Part shown: one piece after another, positions 9,881 to 21,215 of the stretch | How positions within the stretch are numbered: the first letter of the stretch is position 1 | Layout of the letters: every line of letters begins with the position of its first letter | From: Atherix ibis | Lineage: Eukaryota > Arthropoda > Insecta > Diptera > Athericidae | Direction of reading: 5' to 3' | Length of the DNA stretch: 64,000 nucleotides | NCBI GenBank assembly: GCA_958298945.1 | Contig: OY282609.1 | Coordinates: forward strand, 41,058,954-41,122,953 | Made by a program: the position numbers and the translations under genes | Notes under the pieces: model-generated | What the model was told of the DNA's origin: nothing | Databases searched by the model: none | Seen by the model: only the letters and a program-made list of their open reading frames with translations

Positions 9881-11629
9881 CATTTCAAAAAGATTTCATG
9901 ATCCTATGACGCTTCATTGAAACAGCGATTAAACCGGAAAATGACCGTATGTATATGCACATATATACAGGGTCAAAACTGTAGCCGACATCATGAGGAA
10001 CAAGGCTACACGAGGCTGATTATTTTATGTTGGGCTGCTAAGCCGGAGTGTAGTGTAGTGAATTGTTTGCGTCAACATCTTGTTCAGGATATACGTTTTA
10101 GAAGAGTGAATTCAACAAAACATACAAGAAAAGATAAACATTTAGCAGTAAATTTTATAATAAAGATATAACGGAAAAAGATTAAATATATTATTTTAAA
10201 AATTAAAAATTTGTGGGAAAATAAAGTATGATAATAGTGGAGCGGAGGGTTGAGGTAAACAAGTCGCGACAGAAGAAAAGCCACCAGCGGTGGATACAAA
10301 AACCGGGGCCAATAAAAAATAAAATTTATGTTATTATTAAATATTAATAATAAGGAAAAAAAATAAAGAAGGGACAGTATCTACTGAAGAAGAAAAAATA
10401 GGAAAAAGTGAAACCTAGTTATTATTTAAATAATTCATTTTAAAATTTCAAGACATATTGTGGATCATTTTTTTAAACTGAAATAAAGTCCAATAATAAT
10501 ATAGGAAGTTTGGATACGTATAATTTTGGTATATATAATACTAAGAAAATTTCATTTTGAAAATCATTTTAATCTTTTGTTCGGCATAGTTTTTTAATAT
10601 AATCAATTCATAAAGTTAATATATATGTAAAAAAAATTATTATAATTCTTTTTATTAAAAATTACTTGAATCGATCCATAGATTTATTTTAATAACGCAG
10701 TTATATGAACAGAAAAAAAATATAAGTTTTATGACTTTTATATTTTAATTATATTGATAAATCTAAATGCCAGTTAAAAATACTTATTATCTTGATGTGT
10801 AGTTTTTTAATCTTTAAAAACAAAAACAAAAGAATATGAATTTAATTTATATAAAAACTTTTTTTTCTCTTTCATTCTTTTTTTCTCTCCTTGCATGATT
10901 TCCTTGACTAGTTGTTGTTTGGGTGTGTGCTTGTCCACTATCATATATCAATAATTTTTTCTTTATCTTTCTCTCTCTTAGTTTTTCATTTTCCTCTATT
11001 GTTTTTTCTTCCTATTCTACACATATAACACGATACTTTTAAATCTCCATATTTATTTTTCTTACAATACCATGGCTGGAAATATAACGTTTTAAGAATA
11101 ATTAAATTTTTTGTTAAGTAATATGATACGGACAATGTAATTAAATAACATATTTATTTTCCATGTTCCGCTATTAATTAATAAAATAATAGAAAAGAAA
11201 AATGTATAATCTAAAATGAAATTAACTGTTTGTAATTTTAACTTATACAATACAAACGAAAAATTTATAATCAAAAATGAAAGAGCTGTCTGCAATTTTA
11301 ACTTAAATAATAGGAAATAAATTGCCTGATCAACGGATTTAATTTTCATGATAATAAAAATTAGCGGAGTTTGTGTTTTTTTATTTAATTCGAGTTATGG
11401 AACAGAAAAATGAAACTGAAAAGAAAAATAAAACTGATTTGTATTGTAACTGAATAAACGCATAGAAATTTTAAGAATTAATAACATAAATTGAATTAAA
11501 ATTGTGATGTAAATAAACAAAAATTGATTAAATTTTGTCAATGTAAAACAAACTAATTTAAATTTTTATGTAATGAATTTTAACTAATCAGCATTTTTAT
11601 ACCTCCCAACAAGTACTCGGTTCTTTCTA
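9881..11629. other. AT-rich DNA, no gene recognised
   Basis: No protein motifs beyond the integrase remnant. 10860-11020 is T-rich and pyrimidine-biased, and 11090-11350 contains two similar AT-rich phrases. Nothing here supports a gene. Confidence 0.5.
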
Positions 11630-12190
11630 ATGGGCTAAAAGACATATCGTCAAAAATCAAAGAAGCACCCCGACTTTTTTAGCCGAAGAGTGCCATAGAG
11701 CGGTTGGGGCAGGCCAGCGATCCATTTTTTTTCTTTTTCTTCTCCTCTTTCTTTCATTTTTTCAGGTTTTCTTTGGGAGTCTTTCTTTTTTTATTATTTT
11801 CCTTTCTTTTTGGTTTTATTTTTTCATACAAAAAATATTTTTTTTTGTTTTTCTGATTTTATTAGCTTATTCATTTTTATTTTTCCAAGTTTTTACCTTA
11901 CCTATTCCTCTCCCTCTTTGAGTTTTTTTTTTATTCCTAATCCTCTCACTTCGTTACTTTATTTTTTTCTCCTATTTTTTTTTATGTTGTTGGCATGATT
12001 GTTTTTATTATGGTGGGTGTGAGAGCCTATCTACATGTATGCACCAATTTCGAACCTTCCACAATCTTCCCAGAAAGCTAGCATTAAGCATGTCCAGCTG
12101 AAACATGTGCTTTATGAGTGCGGTCATCATTGACCATACTCCTGTAGAACTTAGCGTTCATAAAAAAATTTATCCAAAATTTAATACCTT
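11630..12190 (-). repeat. Dispersed repeat, copy 2 (inverted relative to copy 1)
   Basis: Reverse-complement partner of 742-1260. The core around 12045-12190 is the clearest part. The pyrimidine-rich tract at about 11715-11990 corresponds to the purine tract of copy 1. Confidence 0.6.
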
Positions 12191-12589
12191 CCTCATGCTG
12201 TTCAATACCCAACAATAATACATTTATTATTTAAGTTTTTACCTTCCCTCTCTTTCCCTATTCATCTCCACCGTAGAGTTTTTTTCTCTTTTTAATAATT
12301 GCTTTTTCTTTTAACTTCTTTTTTTATCCTTTTAGATAATTTTTTTCTCATGTAACCTGCCACCTCCCCCCCCCCCTCCCTCCCTGGAGAACTAAACACC
12401 CTCGAGTACCTCCATTATCCGCTTTATATAGAGCTAAGTTGAGTTGATGCCCGATGTAGAGCCAAATTGAGCTGTAGCGAATTATGCCCTATAGTTTTTG
12501 AAAAGGCGAGAGTTGGCTATGAGCTGGTTACTAGACTCGATTATAAGGAAGCAGATTCGTTTAGAATAATACACATTATAGCCGTATTC
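12191..12589. other. Pyrimidine-rich and unique DNA
   Basis: 12191-12365 is T/C-rich. 12366-12384 is a C-tract (see separate entry). 12385-12589 has no recognisable feature. Confidence 0.4.
12366..12384 (-). other. G-quadruplex-capable tract (G-rich on minus strand)
   Basis: A run of 11 C followed by T-CCC-T-CCC gives, on the minus strand, G3-A-G3-A-G11. That is enough for four G-tracts with short loops. Folding is an inference from the pattern. Confidence 0.5.
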
Positions 12590-13440
12590 AATTGGACCAA
12601 TTTTGCTACTCGCAAGTACTTGGGAGTAAATGCCCAAAGGAACACAGAGTTTACTGACAGAAGTAAAATATAACCTTAAAATAGTCAACAACAATACTGA
12701 GTTTACTCGCCCATAAACAACAAAAACTGACTTTATTCACACACAAACAATACTGACAAAAATGGGACTCTTCAACATAACCAACAAACCCGCTAAGCCA
12801 TCTATTTCCAGTTCGGGAACTAAAATACCCTACCGTAAATTGTATGGCAATTACTCATTTGTTCGAGGTGGTGTAGATGATGACAGCTAGAACTTCTTGT
12901 GAGTAGCAAAATTTTCCCAATGGAACACACCTCATAATTACCTCACTAGGCTCAGCGGGGTTATATAACACAAAAAAATCTACACATCGGTATGTAGCAA
13001 TACGATTTATGGCCGCTTTTGTAGAAATTTATGCAAAAAATTGCGTATGCATATACGAAAACCACGTACTGGCCTATCCACATATTAATATAATAGAGAC
13101 GAATAAATTTAATAAGTACATCAGGTGTAGTTATATCATTTAATATAGGTGTTTTCCTTTGGACCAATTTTGCAACTACGCGGTAGTTGTAGCTGTCATC
13201 ATCTACTCTACCTCGAACAAAGGACCACATCGAACGGGGAGTTACGCAAACAATTTACGTTAGGTGGATTATAGTAGCTAAAGTGAAAATAGATAGTTTT
13301 GCGGGTTTGTTGGTTATGTTGAAGAGTCATATTTTTGTCAGTATTGTTCATGTGTGAGTAAACTCAGTATTGTTGCTGACTATTTTGAGGCTTTGCTTTG
13401 GTCATCTACCGAGTAGTAGCAAAATTGGTCCAAAGGAAAA
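12590..13440. repeat. Diverged fold-back repeat with a Harbinger-like centre
   Basis: 12590-12950 aligns to the reverse complement of 13141-13440. Shared phrases include 'attggaccaattttgc', 'tactgagtttactc', 'cttcaacataaccaacaaacc' and 'gtagatgatgacagct'. The centre (about 12962-13090) resembles the terminal region of the Harbinger-type elements further right ('aaaaaaatctacaca', 'gcatatac', 'ggcctatcc'). Confidence 0.65.
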
Positions 13441-13603
13441 CGCCTATAATTTATAGATAGGAAATTTCGTTGTGATTATATTTAATTGGTTAATTCGGAC
13501 GAAATTCGATACTTTTTGACAGTAATCTAAAACCTGATGTTCTTTTCGTTATCGTCATCGTTAGTTGTTTTCGTTTTAGATTAAAGAATACCTGGATAGG
13601 CCC

Positions 13604-16600
13604 TTACCTTAGATTAAAGAACTACTGGTTAGGCCTCTACACAAAAATTCTGTCCAAATTTTGTTGGCAATACATTCATAGAACGCACACACATGCAATA
13701 CAACAGAAACGGCGTAAATCATTGGGGGCCAATTTAAAAGTTCAGTATGCGATTGAAGCGGTTCGTTCAAAACCATTTTTTTATGTGATGTCATTTATGC
13801 GTAAATACATACAATTTTTAATATTGCGGATTTTGTTGTTTGATGGAATTAGTTTTGTAAATATGCAATAAAAAACAGTTCTTTCTTTTTAAATATTTAT
13901 TTATTTATTATGTATTTTCATTTTATTTATTTCACTATATATTATTTATAAAAGCAGAATTTTTAAAGTGGGAAAGATTATGTAAAATATGAATTGTAAG
14001 TTATTTGATTATATGAAAGCAATTATGTGCACAATAAGATGTTAATCGTATACAATGTTAAAGAAAATGCTTTAAAACTAAATTACAATATGAAAAATTT
14101 AATGTACTTAAAAAATTAATAACTAATATTCTAAGGAAAAAGAAAACAATATTATTCTCCATTCCAAAAATGCAAAATTAATGGTAATTTAAATAGGCAT
14201 GTGCAATACACAGTATTCTATTTTAAAATATTATTTATGTATTTATTTCAATATATATTATTTATTTTAACATAATTATAAAGTGTGGAAGAGTAAATAA
14301 AAATAAAAATTGCAAGTTATTTAAAATATATGAAAACAATTATGTGTACAAATTTAAATTAATTTCAAAAATGCAACATGAATTAAATGAGAAAATGTGA
14401 TATTTTGTTTATGTTGAAATCAAACTACACCGCAACTTATTAAATATAAATTTTAATCTTAAACAAGCATAAGTACCATAGATGAAAAAACCTTAATTAT
14501 AATATAAATGTGTGTTTATGAATGGAAATGGTAATTTGAATAGACATTGTGCATTTAAATTAAATTAAAAAATAAAGTATTAATTACATAGAACATTACA
14601 ATACATGAAGTTCTTAAAAATATATATTAGTTAATCGTATACAACATTAAAAGAAATGCTTTAAAACAAAAATAGAAAATGAAAAATTTAATATACTTAA
14701 ATAATTAATAACTTATATTCTTAAAAAAAATGAAAACAATATTATTTAGTAAATGCATTATAATATGCTCTAATAGAGCAATCAAAACAAATTTATTTAA
14801 ATAATAAGCTTACCGAAGAATAAACTTTATTTATTATAACACAATGAAAACAGCAATGGAAAATAGACAGAAAAATTCGGTCCCTTAAACTTTCTAACAC
14901 ACACTTAATATACACCGGCACTGTACTATTTTATGGTAAACATTGAATTGTCAACATCGGATTCACAAATGATAAAGCTAACCCCCAAGTCTCCACTTTC
15001 ATGGAGAATTAAAGTTTCAAACTCTCCGAAAGTATACAAAATTGAGGCGGTTTATATTTGATTGATATTAAGGAAATGTTTAATAAACCTAAAATAGAAT
15101 TCCATTTCGTATCAAAAGATTGTACAAAAAATAAAAATGACCTATCGTTGTATATAAATTGTATCTTTGTTTCCAGTAAGTGAATTAAAATAAATATAAA
15201 TTATGCTTTTGCAATTAAATAAATTTCCATTACGACACATAGATGGCAGTGGGTGTCATGTCTACATAAAAAATTTTTGACAGTCGTATCCCCCTAGTAA
15301 ATATTTGTACACAAAATTGCGTATACATATACGGTAAGGGCCTGTCCAGTACTTCTTTAATGTGTCGTAATGGAAATTTATTTAATTGCAAAAGCTTAAT
15401 TTATATTTATTTTAATTCACTTACTGGAAACAAAAATACAATTTGAATACAACGATAGGTCATTTTTATTTTTTGTACAATCTTTTGAAACGAAATGGAA
15501 TTCTATTTTAGGTTTATTATACATTTCGTTAATATCAATCAAATATAAACCGCCTCAATTTTGTAGACTTTCGGAGAGTTTGAAACTTTAATTTACCATG
15601 AAAGTGAAGACTTGGGGGTTAGCTTTGTCTATTGTGAATCCGATGCTGACAGTTCAATGTTTACCATAAAATAGTACAGTGTCGGTGTATATAAAGTGTG
15701 TGTAAGAAAGTTTAAGGGACCGAATTTTTCTGTCTATTTTCCATTGCTGTTTTCATTGTGTTATAATAAATAAAGTTTATTCTTCGGTAAGCTTATTATT
15801 TAAATAAATTTGTTTTGATTGCTCTATTAGACCATATTATAATGCATTTACTAAATAATATTGTTTTCATTTTTTGTTAAAATAAAAGTTATTAATTATT
15901 TTCATAACATTAAATTTTTCATTTTCTATTTTTGTTTTAAGGCATTTCTTTTAATGTTGTATACGATTAACTTATATATTATCAAGAACTTCATGTATTG
16001 TAATGTTCTATGTAATTAATGAATTAATGCTTTATTTTTTAATTTAATTTAAATGCACAATGCCTATTTAAATTACCATTTCCATTCATAAACACACATT
16101 TATATTATAATTAAGGTTTTGCCATCTATGGTACTTATGCTTGTTTAAGATTAAAATTTATATTTAATAAGTTGCGGTGTGGTTTGATTTCAACATAAAC
16201 AAAATATCACATTTTCTCATTTAATTCATGTTGCATTTTTGAAATTAATTTAAATTTATACACATAATTGTTTTCATATAATCAAATAACTAACAATTCA
16301 TATTTTTATATACTATTCCCCACTTTAAAAATTCTGTTTTAATAAATAATATACAGTGAAATAAATAAAATGAAAATACATAATAAATAAATAAATATTT
16401 AAAAATAGAATACTGTGTGTTATTGCATATTTACAAAACTAATTCCATCAAAGAAGACCCGCAATATTAAAAAATCTGCTTCTTTACGCATCCACACATG
16501 AAAAATGGTTTTAAACGAACCGCTTCAATTGCATACTGAACTTTTAAATTGGCCCCCAATGATTTACGCCGTTTCTGTTGTATTGCATGTGTTGCGTTCT

Positions 16601-16675
16601 ATGAATGTATTGCCAACAAAATTTGGACAGAATTTTTGTGTAGAGGCCTATCCAGTATTTCTTTAATCTAAGGTT
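13604..16675. repeat. 3-kb palindromic transposon-derived element
   Basis: The left arm (about 13604-15240) is an imperfect reverse complement of the right arm (about 15358-16675). The outer ends share 'ccttagattaaag' / 'ctttaatctaagg', and the inner ends 'tttccattacgacacat' / 'atgtgtcgtaatggaaa'. The left arm is about 320 bp longer because of an internal duplication (about 13900-14050 resembles 14215-14360). The inner ends resemble the long terminal repeats of the Harbinger-type elements at 56501 and 59560, so this looks like two non-autonomous copies joined head to head. No coding capacity is seen. Confidence 0.8.
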
Positions 16676-16819
16676 TTCGTTAATTGTGGTGTTAGGAAGC
16701 CCAAGATTCTTAACATCAGTTTTAGATTTAAGCTCTGGTTTTAACATTAGTGTCTGAAATATTTTTCGAAGTAATGATTCGCTTTAATTTATCGTAATAT
16801 TTATCAGATTTATACAATC

Positions 16820-17432
16820 ATGACAGAATTGCTGTTATTTGGATTCACTATTCTAATTAATGGAATTATTTTGTTACTCTTGGTGTATTTTGTGAGTTTT
16901 TGTCTTTTTTATATGTATAAAGTTTAGGCATATGTGCGTTTTATCCTTATTTGAAAACTTTTTATTTTTATTTTGAAGGTTCTCATTCTGACAGAGCTTG
17001 AAAGCGATTATGTGAACGCACAAGAATGTTGCATTAAGCTGAATAAGTGGGTTGTACCGAAATTCGCTGCTCACGGTCTGATGTGTTTGGTTATTATGCT
17101 AGGAGGTCATTTAATTTTATTTGCAGTGAACGTACCAATAGTTATATGGATGGCATCCCAAGTTGTAAGACGGCACCCCGGTAATTTGGGTATTTATGAC
17201 CCCACTGAGATTCACAATCGTGGAGTGATCAAGATTCACTTGCGTACTGTGTATATAAATATAGTATACTATTTGGGAACATTTTTCGTATACATATTTT
17301 TGTAAGTATATATTCAGTTTTTAAAAACATGTATATAATGAGCGTTCGTTTTGTTTTAGCTTCATTACGGCATTACTTAAAGGAGATCCAATACGCCGGC
17401 ACGAAGATTATGAAATTGTTACCGAAATTTGA
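16820..17432 (+). CDS. CNIH4: Cornichon family ER cargo receptor (CNIH4 homologue)
   Basis: Cornichon proteins are small multi-pass ER membrane proteins that load cargo into COPII vesicles; vertebrate CNIH4 acts on GPCR export. I infer three exons: 16820-16891, 16979-17301 and 17360-17432. The donors are GTGAGT and GTAAGT and the acceptors end GAAG and TTTAG; together they give 155 residues. The start is the ATG at 16820, which opens a hydrophobic first segment (LLLFGFTILINGIILLLLVYF). Next come the family blocks LTELESDYVNAQECCIKLNKW and, after two more hydrophobic stretches, LGIYDPTEIHNRG. The last two motifs are closer to CNIH4 than to CNIH1-3. The vertebrate protein is about 139 residues; the extra length is at the C-terminus. 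No lesion is seen. The 3-kb palindrome ends about 145 bp upstream, so little room remains for a promoter between them. Confidence 0.93.
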
Positions 17433-17961
17433 ATAAGTTTCTTTCCATTGATGTTATGTGATGCTTAGACTTGATACGTATAAAAAAAATCATCAGCTTT
17501 TGATTGTTGAACAATATCCGTGCGCGTACTCCCCAATGCATTTACTGTAAACATAAATGCAAAGTCTAACGCTGATATTTTTTATATTTTAACAATTATG
17601 AATATATACTTTTATTGTGTTGGAATCTGAATTGTATTGTTCTCGATCAACACTATTAATAGTAAAATATTTTCGTAACAAATTATATTGACTTCATGAA
17701 ATTTAAATCTGGGGTGTATAAAAAATACCGAAACTAGAATAGTACTACAGACGGATAATTAAACGTTCTATGTTTTGAATATATTTGCGGCGAGCTCTGA
17801 AAAAACAAGCAAACCCTTAGATTATGGAGTATAATTATAAGAATACAATTTCGGCGGCAATTGAAAACAACTTTTCATACCGTAAGGTATACAAGTGAAG
17901 TGCCAAAACCCGAGTCAAATTTAAAGCTTCACGTGTATACTGCTCGAAGCACTACATTCAG
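17433..17961. other. CNIH4 3' flank
   Basis: Contains the gene's presumed 3' UTR. No canonical AATAAA stands out; an ATTAAA occurs near 17757. No other feature is seen before the LTR-like sequence at 17962. Confidence 0.4.
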
Positions 17962-18285
17962 GTGGCGCTCATTTTTAAGATAATTGTTGCGCAAATTTTT
18001 GTTTCATATTGTTTTGGCGCTCATTTTTAAGACAATTGTTGCGCAAATTTATGTTAATTTTTAAATTTTCTGGATTAAATATTTAAATTCAATTTATTGT
18101 TAAAGATATTAAAGCTAAGTATTGGTATTCGAGATGGGGTGCCCAATCTCTAAGCTCTTACGAACTAACGTTTCGCGATAATTTTTACACATTTATAATA
18201 AATACTTCATTTTTGCCGGATTATGTTGCGTCCTATTACTATTGATACGACGCCGCAATTACGAGTTGAAACTGTTTTCGGCGAC
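17962..18285 (-). repeat. LTR-like end A
   Basis: Similar to 20365-20514 plus 21216-21310 (end B) through 'caatttattgttaa', 'attcgaga..gg.tg.ccaatctct', 'taacgtttcgc', 'acacatttataat' and 'tgttgcgtcct'. It carries its own direct duplication: 'tggcgctcatttttaaga' occurs at about 17963 and 18014. The array breakpoint (18075) lies inside it, so later units have only its inner part. Confidence 0.6.
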
Positions 18286-18310
18286 GTCTGCGCTGCTAAA
18301 AATGTTGATT

Positions 18311-18333
18311 ACCTTTCCCCACCATTCTCCACC
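18311..18333 (-). other. Polypurine tract of the LTR element
   Basis: On the minus strand it reads as purines with few interruptions, ending GGTGGGGAAAGG, next to LTR-like end A. This is the expected site of plus-strand priming. The first unit has a GGTAATC extension here that later units lack. Confidence 0.5.
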
Positions 18334-18361
18334 TAAAGCGTAAAGATTTAGGTGAGAACTA

Positions 18362-18475
18362 TCAGAGTTTCGCCTCTCCAGTTAACAGTTTTAACACATT
18401 TTGTAATTCTCTGTCAGTGAGCTCGTGATCACCGATATCTCCAAGAAAGTCATACGTAAAGTAATTTCCTGTATT
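18362..18475 (-). CDS. Short ORF next to the polypurine tract
   Basis: A 37-codon minus-strand frame ends just before the polypurine tract and contains DFLGDIGDHELTDRELQNVL. Its position would suit the C-terminus of an LTR-element protein. It recurs in all ten array units with almost no change, which the recent duplication alone explains. I do not recognise the sequence. Confidence 0.25.
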   Translation of the reverse strand, partial: NTGNYFTYDFLGDIGDHELTDRELQNVLKLLTGEAKL

Positions 18476-18639
18476 CTACGTGGAAGCGTTGCTAAAAAGA
18501 TTCGAGTTGCATGAATGACCAACACCTTTCATCAACTAACCTTAGATTTTCCGTAACAGTAAGTGGTTTAGTACTGATAGTGATGGATGAAAAAGACCAC
18601 ATTCTATCAGTAGGTCAATCGACTGTGGATTATAGTAGT

Positions 18640-19450
18640 AATATCTAGAATGGTAATTATCAATTAGAAGTCGTGAATATTGACTAAGTTAGACTAGTTT
18701 GAAAACTGTGGACTCGCTATGCATTGCCTCTTGACCAAATGGGCATAGGTTTATAGGAGTATTCGTTAGATCAAGAAGACAAGGTAATATTTACGTCTTG
18801 TTTCAAAAGATCTCAACTAACAATTACCTTTCTGGTGTAAGAAATTGTGACCAGTAACGTACTGGAATCCTAAATAGTCGGCAAGTTTCGATTGAATTAA
18901 ATGTTCTAATAAGTTTAGATGAATTTATAATCGAAAAGATAATTTTTATTAACATAAGCAAGATCAATGCTCAAACTATTTAGCAATGGTTCATGATTAA
19001 AGTAAACGAAACCGTCGTTAAAGTAGGAAACGGGTATGAGCAAGGATGAAGTAAATCTAATTTACTATTGTTACAAACAAATATTAACTAGGAAGTTACG
19101 GAACTCACACCGGATGTAATTTGTTCTGTAAACAAAGAACTAATTGATGTATGGTTTCAGTATAGAAAATAGAGTGGTAACTATCGATTTTAAAAGTGAA
19201 CAATAACTTAGTAAGTCTGCTTTGAAAAAGATGTCCCTATGCATTGACTGTCGACCACTTGGACAGAGGCTTACAAAGATTCTCGTTAGATCATTGAGGC
19301 AAGGTAATGTTTACGCCTTGTTCCGATAGATCTTAAAAGAAAATACGTCTTTTGGTGTATGAAGTTATGACCAGTAATGTAGTGGGATCTTAAATGAATC
19401 CTCTAGGTTACGAAATTTCTTAGTATCGGTAAGTTCCGATTCAACTAAGG
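18640..19450. repeat. Diverged internal direct duplication in the LTR element
   Basis: 18640-18910 aligns with 19163-19450 at what looks like roughly 70% identity (shared 'ctatgcattg', 'tcgttagatca', 'aaggtaat.tttacg.cttgtt', 'gaccagtaa.gta.tgg'). It is older than the array because every full unit contains both copies. Confidence 0.6.
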
Positions 19451-20344
19451 GTTCCGATAGTTATCCACGCCAGTTTTTGGTTGGTTTACCTAAACCAAAT
19501 CAGTGCATTTATTAGTAAATTACTAATTAAATCATATATTATTAAGTTCTATTTAAATAGGAAGATGGGCATTTAATTACAATTTGTAAAGGTGAATTCA
19601 TTGATCTAAAAAAAAATCAATATTCTCACTTAGTCAATGAGTATAGATGAGAATAGATTGGATGTTAATGATAAGTAACGTCAATTAGTTGGATAAATAA
19701 ATTTATATATAGTGAACATTGTCAGAGGAAGTTCAATGATATAAACATAGGTTTTGTGTTCACTCTAGATATGAAACCAGATTGGAAGTTAAGAGCAACT
19801 TATGTTAACTATTTGGACAAAGACAATAATACACAAAAGAATAACTATGAACAGTCCTAGGATGATAGTATTAGGAAGTTAGGTAGAAAACAGAATATAT
19901 CGCAAGGACAGACGTCGGTAAGTATTGTACTGAAAGATTTTCCTCGCTTTCAATTCTTTGAAACGAATTTCTTGCGGTATGACAAAAACAAAAGATTTTA
20001 CGATATTCGCCAAAGTTACACGCATTGAGCGCCAGCATATGTACTTAACAGCAAATACGCAACAGATGATCGTAAGAATAGTGCGAATTTACCATATATG
20101 GTGTCTAAATCTAAGAGACTTTAAATGTAATTTTTGGAAATTTAACTATACAAAGGTACACTGTATCGCACTTAAGGCAACTAAACAGCGCAGTTTTGTA
20201 CACAAGACGGATTGTACGTACGAGTTTAAGAAAATACATGCTTTCAATTTAAAGCTTCGCCTACAATATCAAACGCGCAATCAAAAAGGATTCAATAGTC
20301 AATCCCAAACACAAGAAATAATCGTAATATGAAATAGATGCGCG

Positions 20345-20362
20345 ATCACGTCGGGGTCACCA
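20345..20362 (-). promoter_or_regulatory. Primer-binding site for a tRNA
   Basis: The minus strand reads TGGTGACCCCGACGTGAT directly after the LTR-like end and a 2-nt spacer. It would pair with a tRNA 3' end ATCACGTCGGGGTCACCA, including the CCA. Which tRNA this is I cannot say from the window. Confidence 0.6.
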
Positions 20363-20514
20363 AATGTGGCGCAAATTTATTTTAATTTGTTTAATTTTTT
20401 GGATTTCATATTTATTTTAATTCAATTTATTGTTAATTATATTAACGCCAAGTATACGTATTCGAGATAGGATGTCCAATCTCTATACTCATAAGACTTA
20501 ACGTTTCGCAACTA

Positions 20515-21215
20515 TTGGGTTGGTGCAAGGTTATGACGGTTTTTTATGATCCCAGGTAAAAAAATTTTTTCTTCAGAAATGATGAATAGTATCTTCTTTT
20601 AAATTATTGCATTATATAAAGGATGCTTTTTCTCAACTTTCTATACAGTTTTGGCTGGCCAGAGTACAGTGAAGAGCTCTTGTATTGTTTCAAAATGTCG
20701 GTCGATAAAGTGCATTTACGTCATTGTTTACTTTATGAATTCCGTAAAGACAATACCGCGAGTGTGGCAACCAAAAACATTTGCGAAGTGTATGGAACAG
20801 ATGTCATCAAAGTTCGGCAGGCACAAAGATGGTTTACAAAATTCCGATCTGGGGATTTTTCACTAATTGATAAACCACGTACCGGGCGGCCATTGAAGTC
20901 TGATGAGGACAAGTTAAAAGCCATAATTGACACCAATCCACGTCTTACCATCAGGGAGATCGCGTCGATGATGGGAGTCAACCATACAACCGTATTAAGG
21001 CATTTGAAGCGTATTGGGATGGTTTCGGGGTACGACGTTTGGATCCCTTACTATATTTTTCCCATCAAAGTCCACGAAATTTTACAATAATGGTATTAAT
21101 AAGTTGATAGAAAGATGGGAGAAGGTTATAAGAACGGATGGAAATTATATAATTTATTAAATAAATAATACAAATTATTGTAAAAAAAAACGTCATTACT
21201 TTTGCACCAACCCAA
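20515..21215 (+). mobile_element. Internally deleted mariner, unit 1
   Basis: The terminal inverted repeats begin TTGGGTTGGTGCAA at both ends, and the flanks carry a TA duplication. At 701 bp it is about half the length of a full mariner. It lies in LTR-like end B, whose uninterrupted counterpart is end A. A TATA-like 'tatataaa' at 20613-20620 precedes the ORF. The left repeat is one base short compared with the right (see unit 10). Confidence 0.92.
20695..21090 (+). pseudogene. Mariner transposase fragment: DNA-binding domain only
   Basis: 131 residues from the ATG at 20695 (MSVDKVHLRHCLLYEFRK, the usual mariner start). I chose it over an upstream ATG at 20623 whose extra 24 residues look like 5' UTR. 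Residues about 8-56 form the first helix-turn-helix module (HTH_48-like) and 64-66 a GRP linker. Residues 83-107 form a second helix-turn-helix (TIREIASMMGVNHTTVLRHL), and 116-118 are WIP of the WVPHEL motif. A deletion then removes the whole catalytic domain; the mariner C-terminal wording (NKLIERWEKVI) follows in another frame. The product could bind mariner ends but cannot cut. In the family, full transposases have about 345 residues. Confidence 0.9.

Noticed and set aside
16973..17305. CNIH4 as a single-exon ORF starting at a TTG at 16973
   Set aside because: The first two codons are intronic (acceptor GAAG at 16975-16978) and the frame ends by reading through a GTAAGT donor; the three-exon model recovers the conserved N-terminal segment and the C-terminus.
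19958..20332. 124-codon plus-strand ORF repeated in every full array unit (MKR/MKQISCGMTKTKD...)
   Set aside because: No family motif, unusual composition, and it runs antisense through the 5' internal region of the minus-strand LTR element next to its primer site. Repetition is explained by the array.
20733..20981. 82-codon minus-strand ORF in each mariner
   Set aside because: Exact antisense shadow of the transposase DNA-binding domain.
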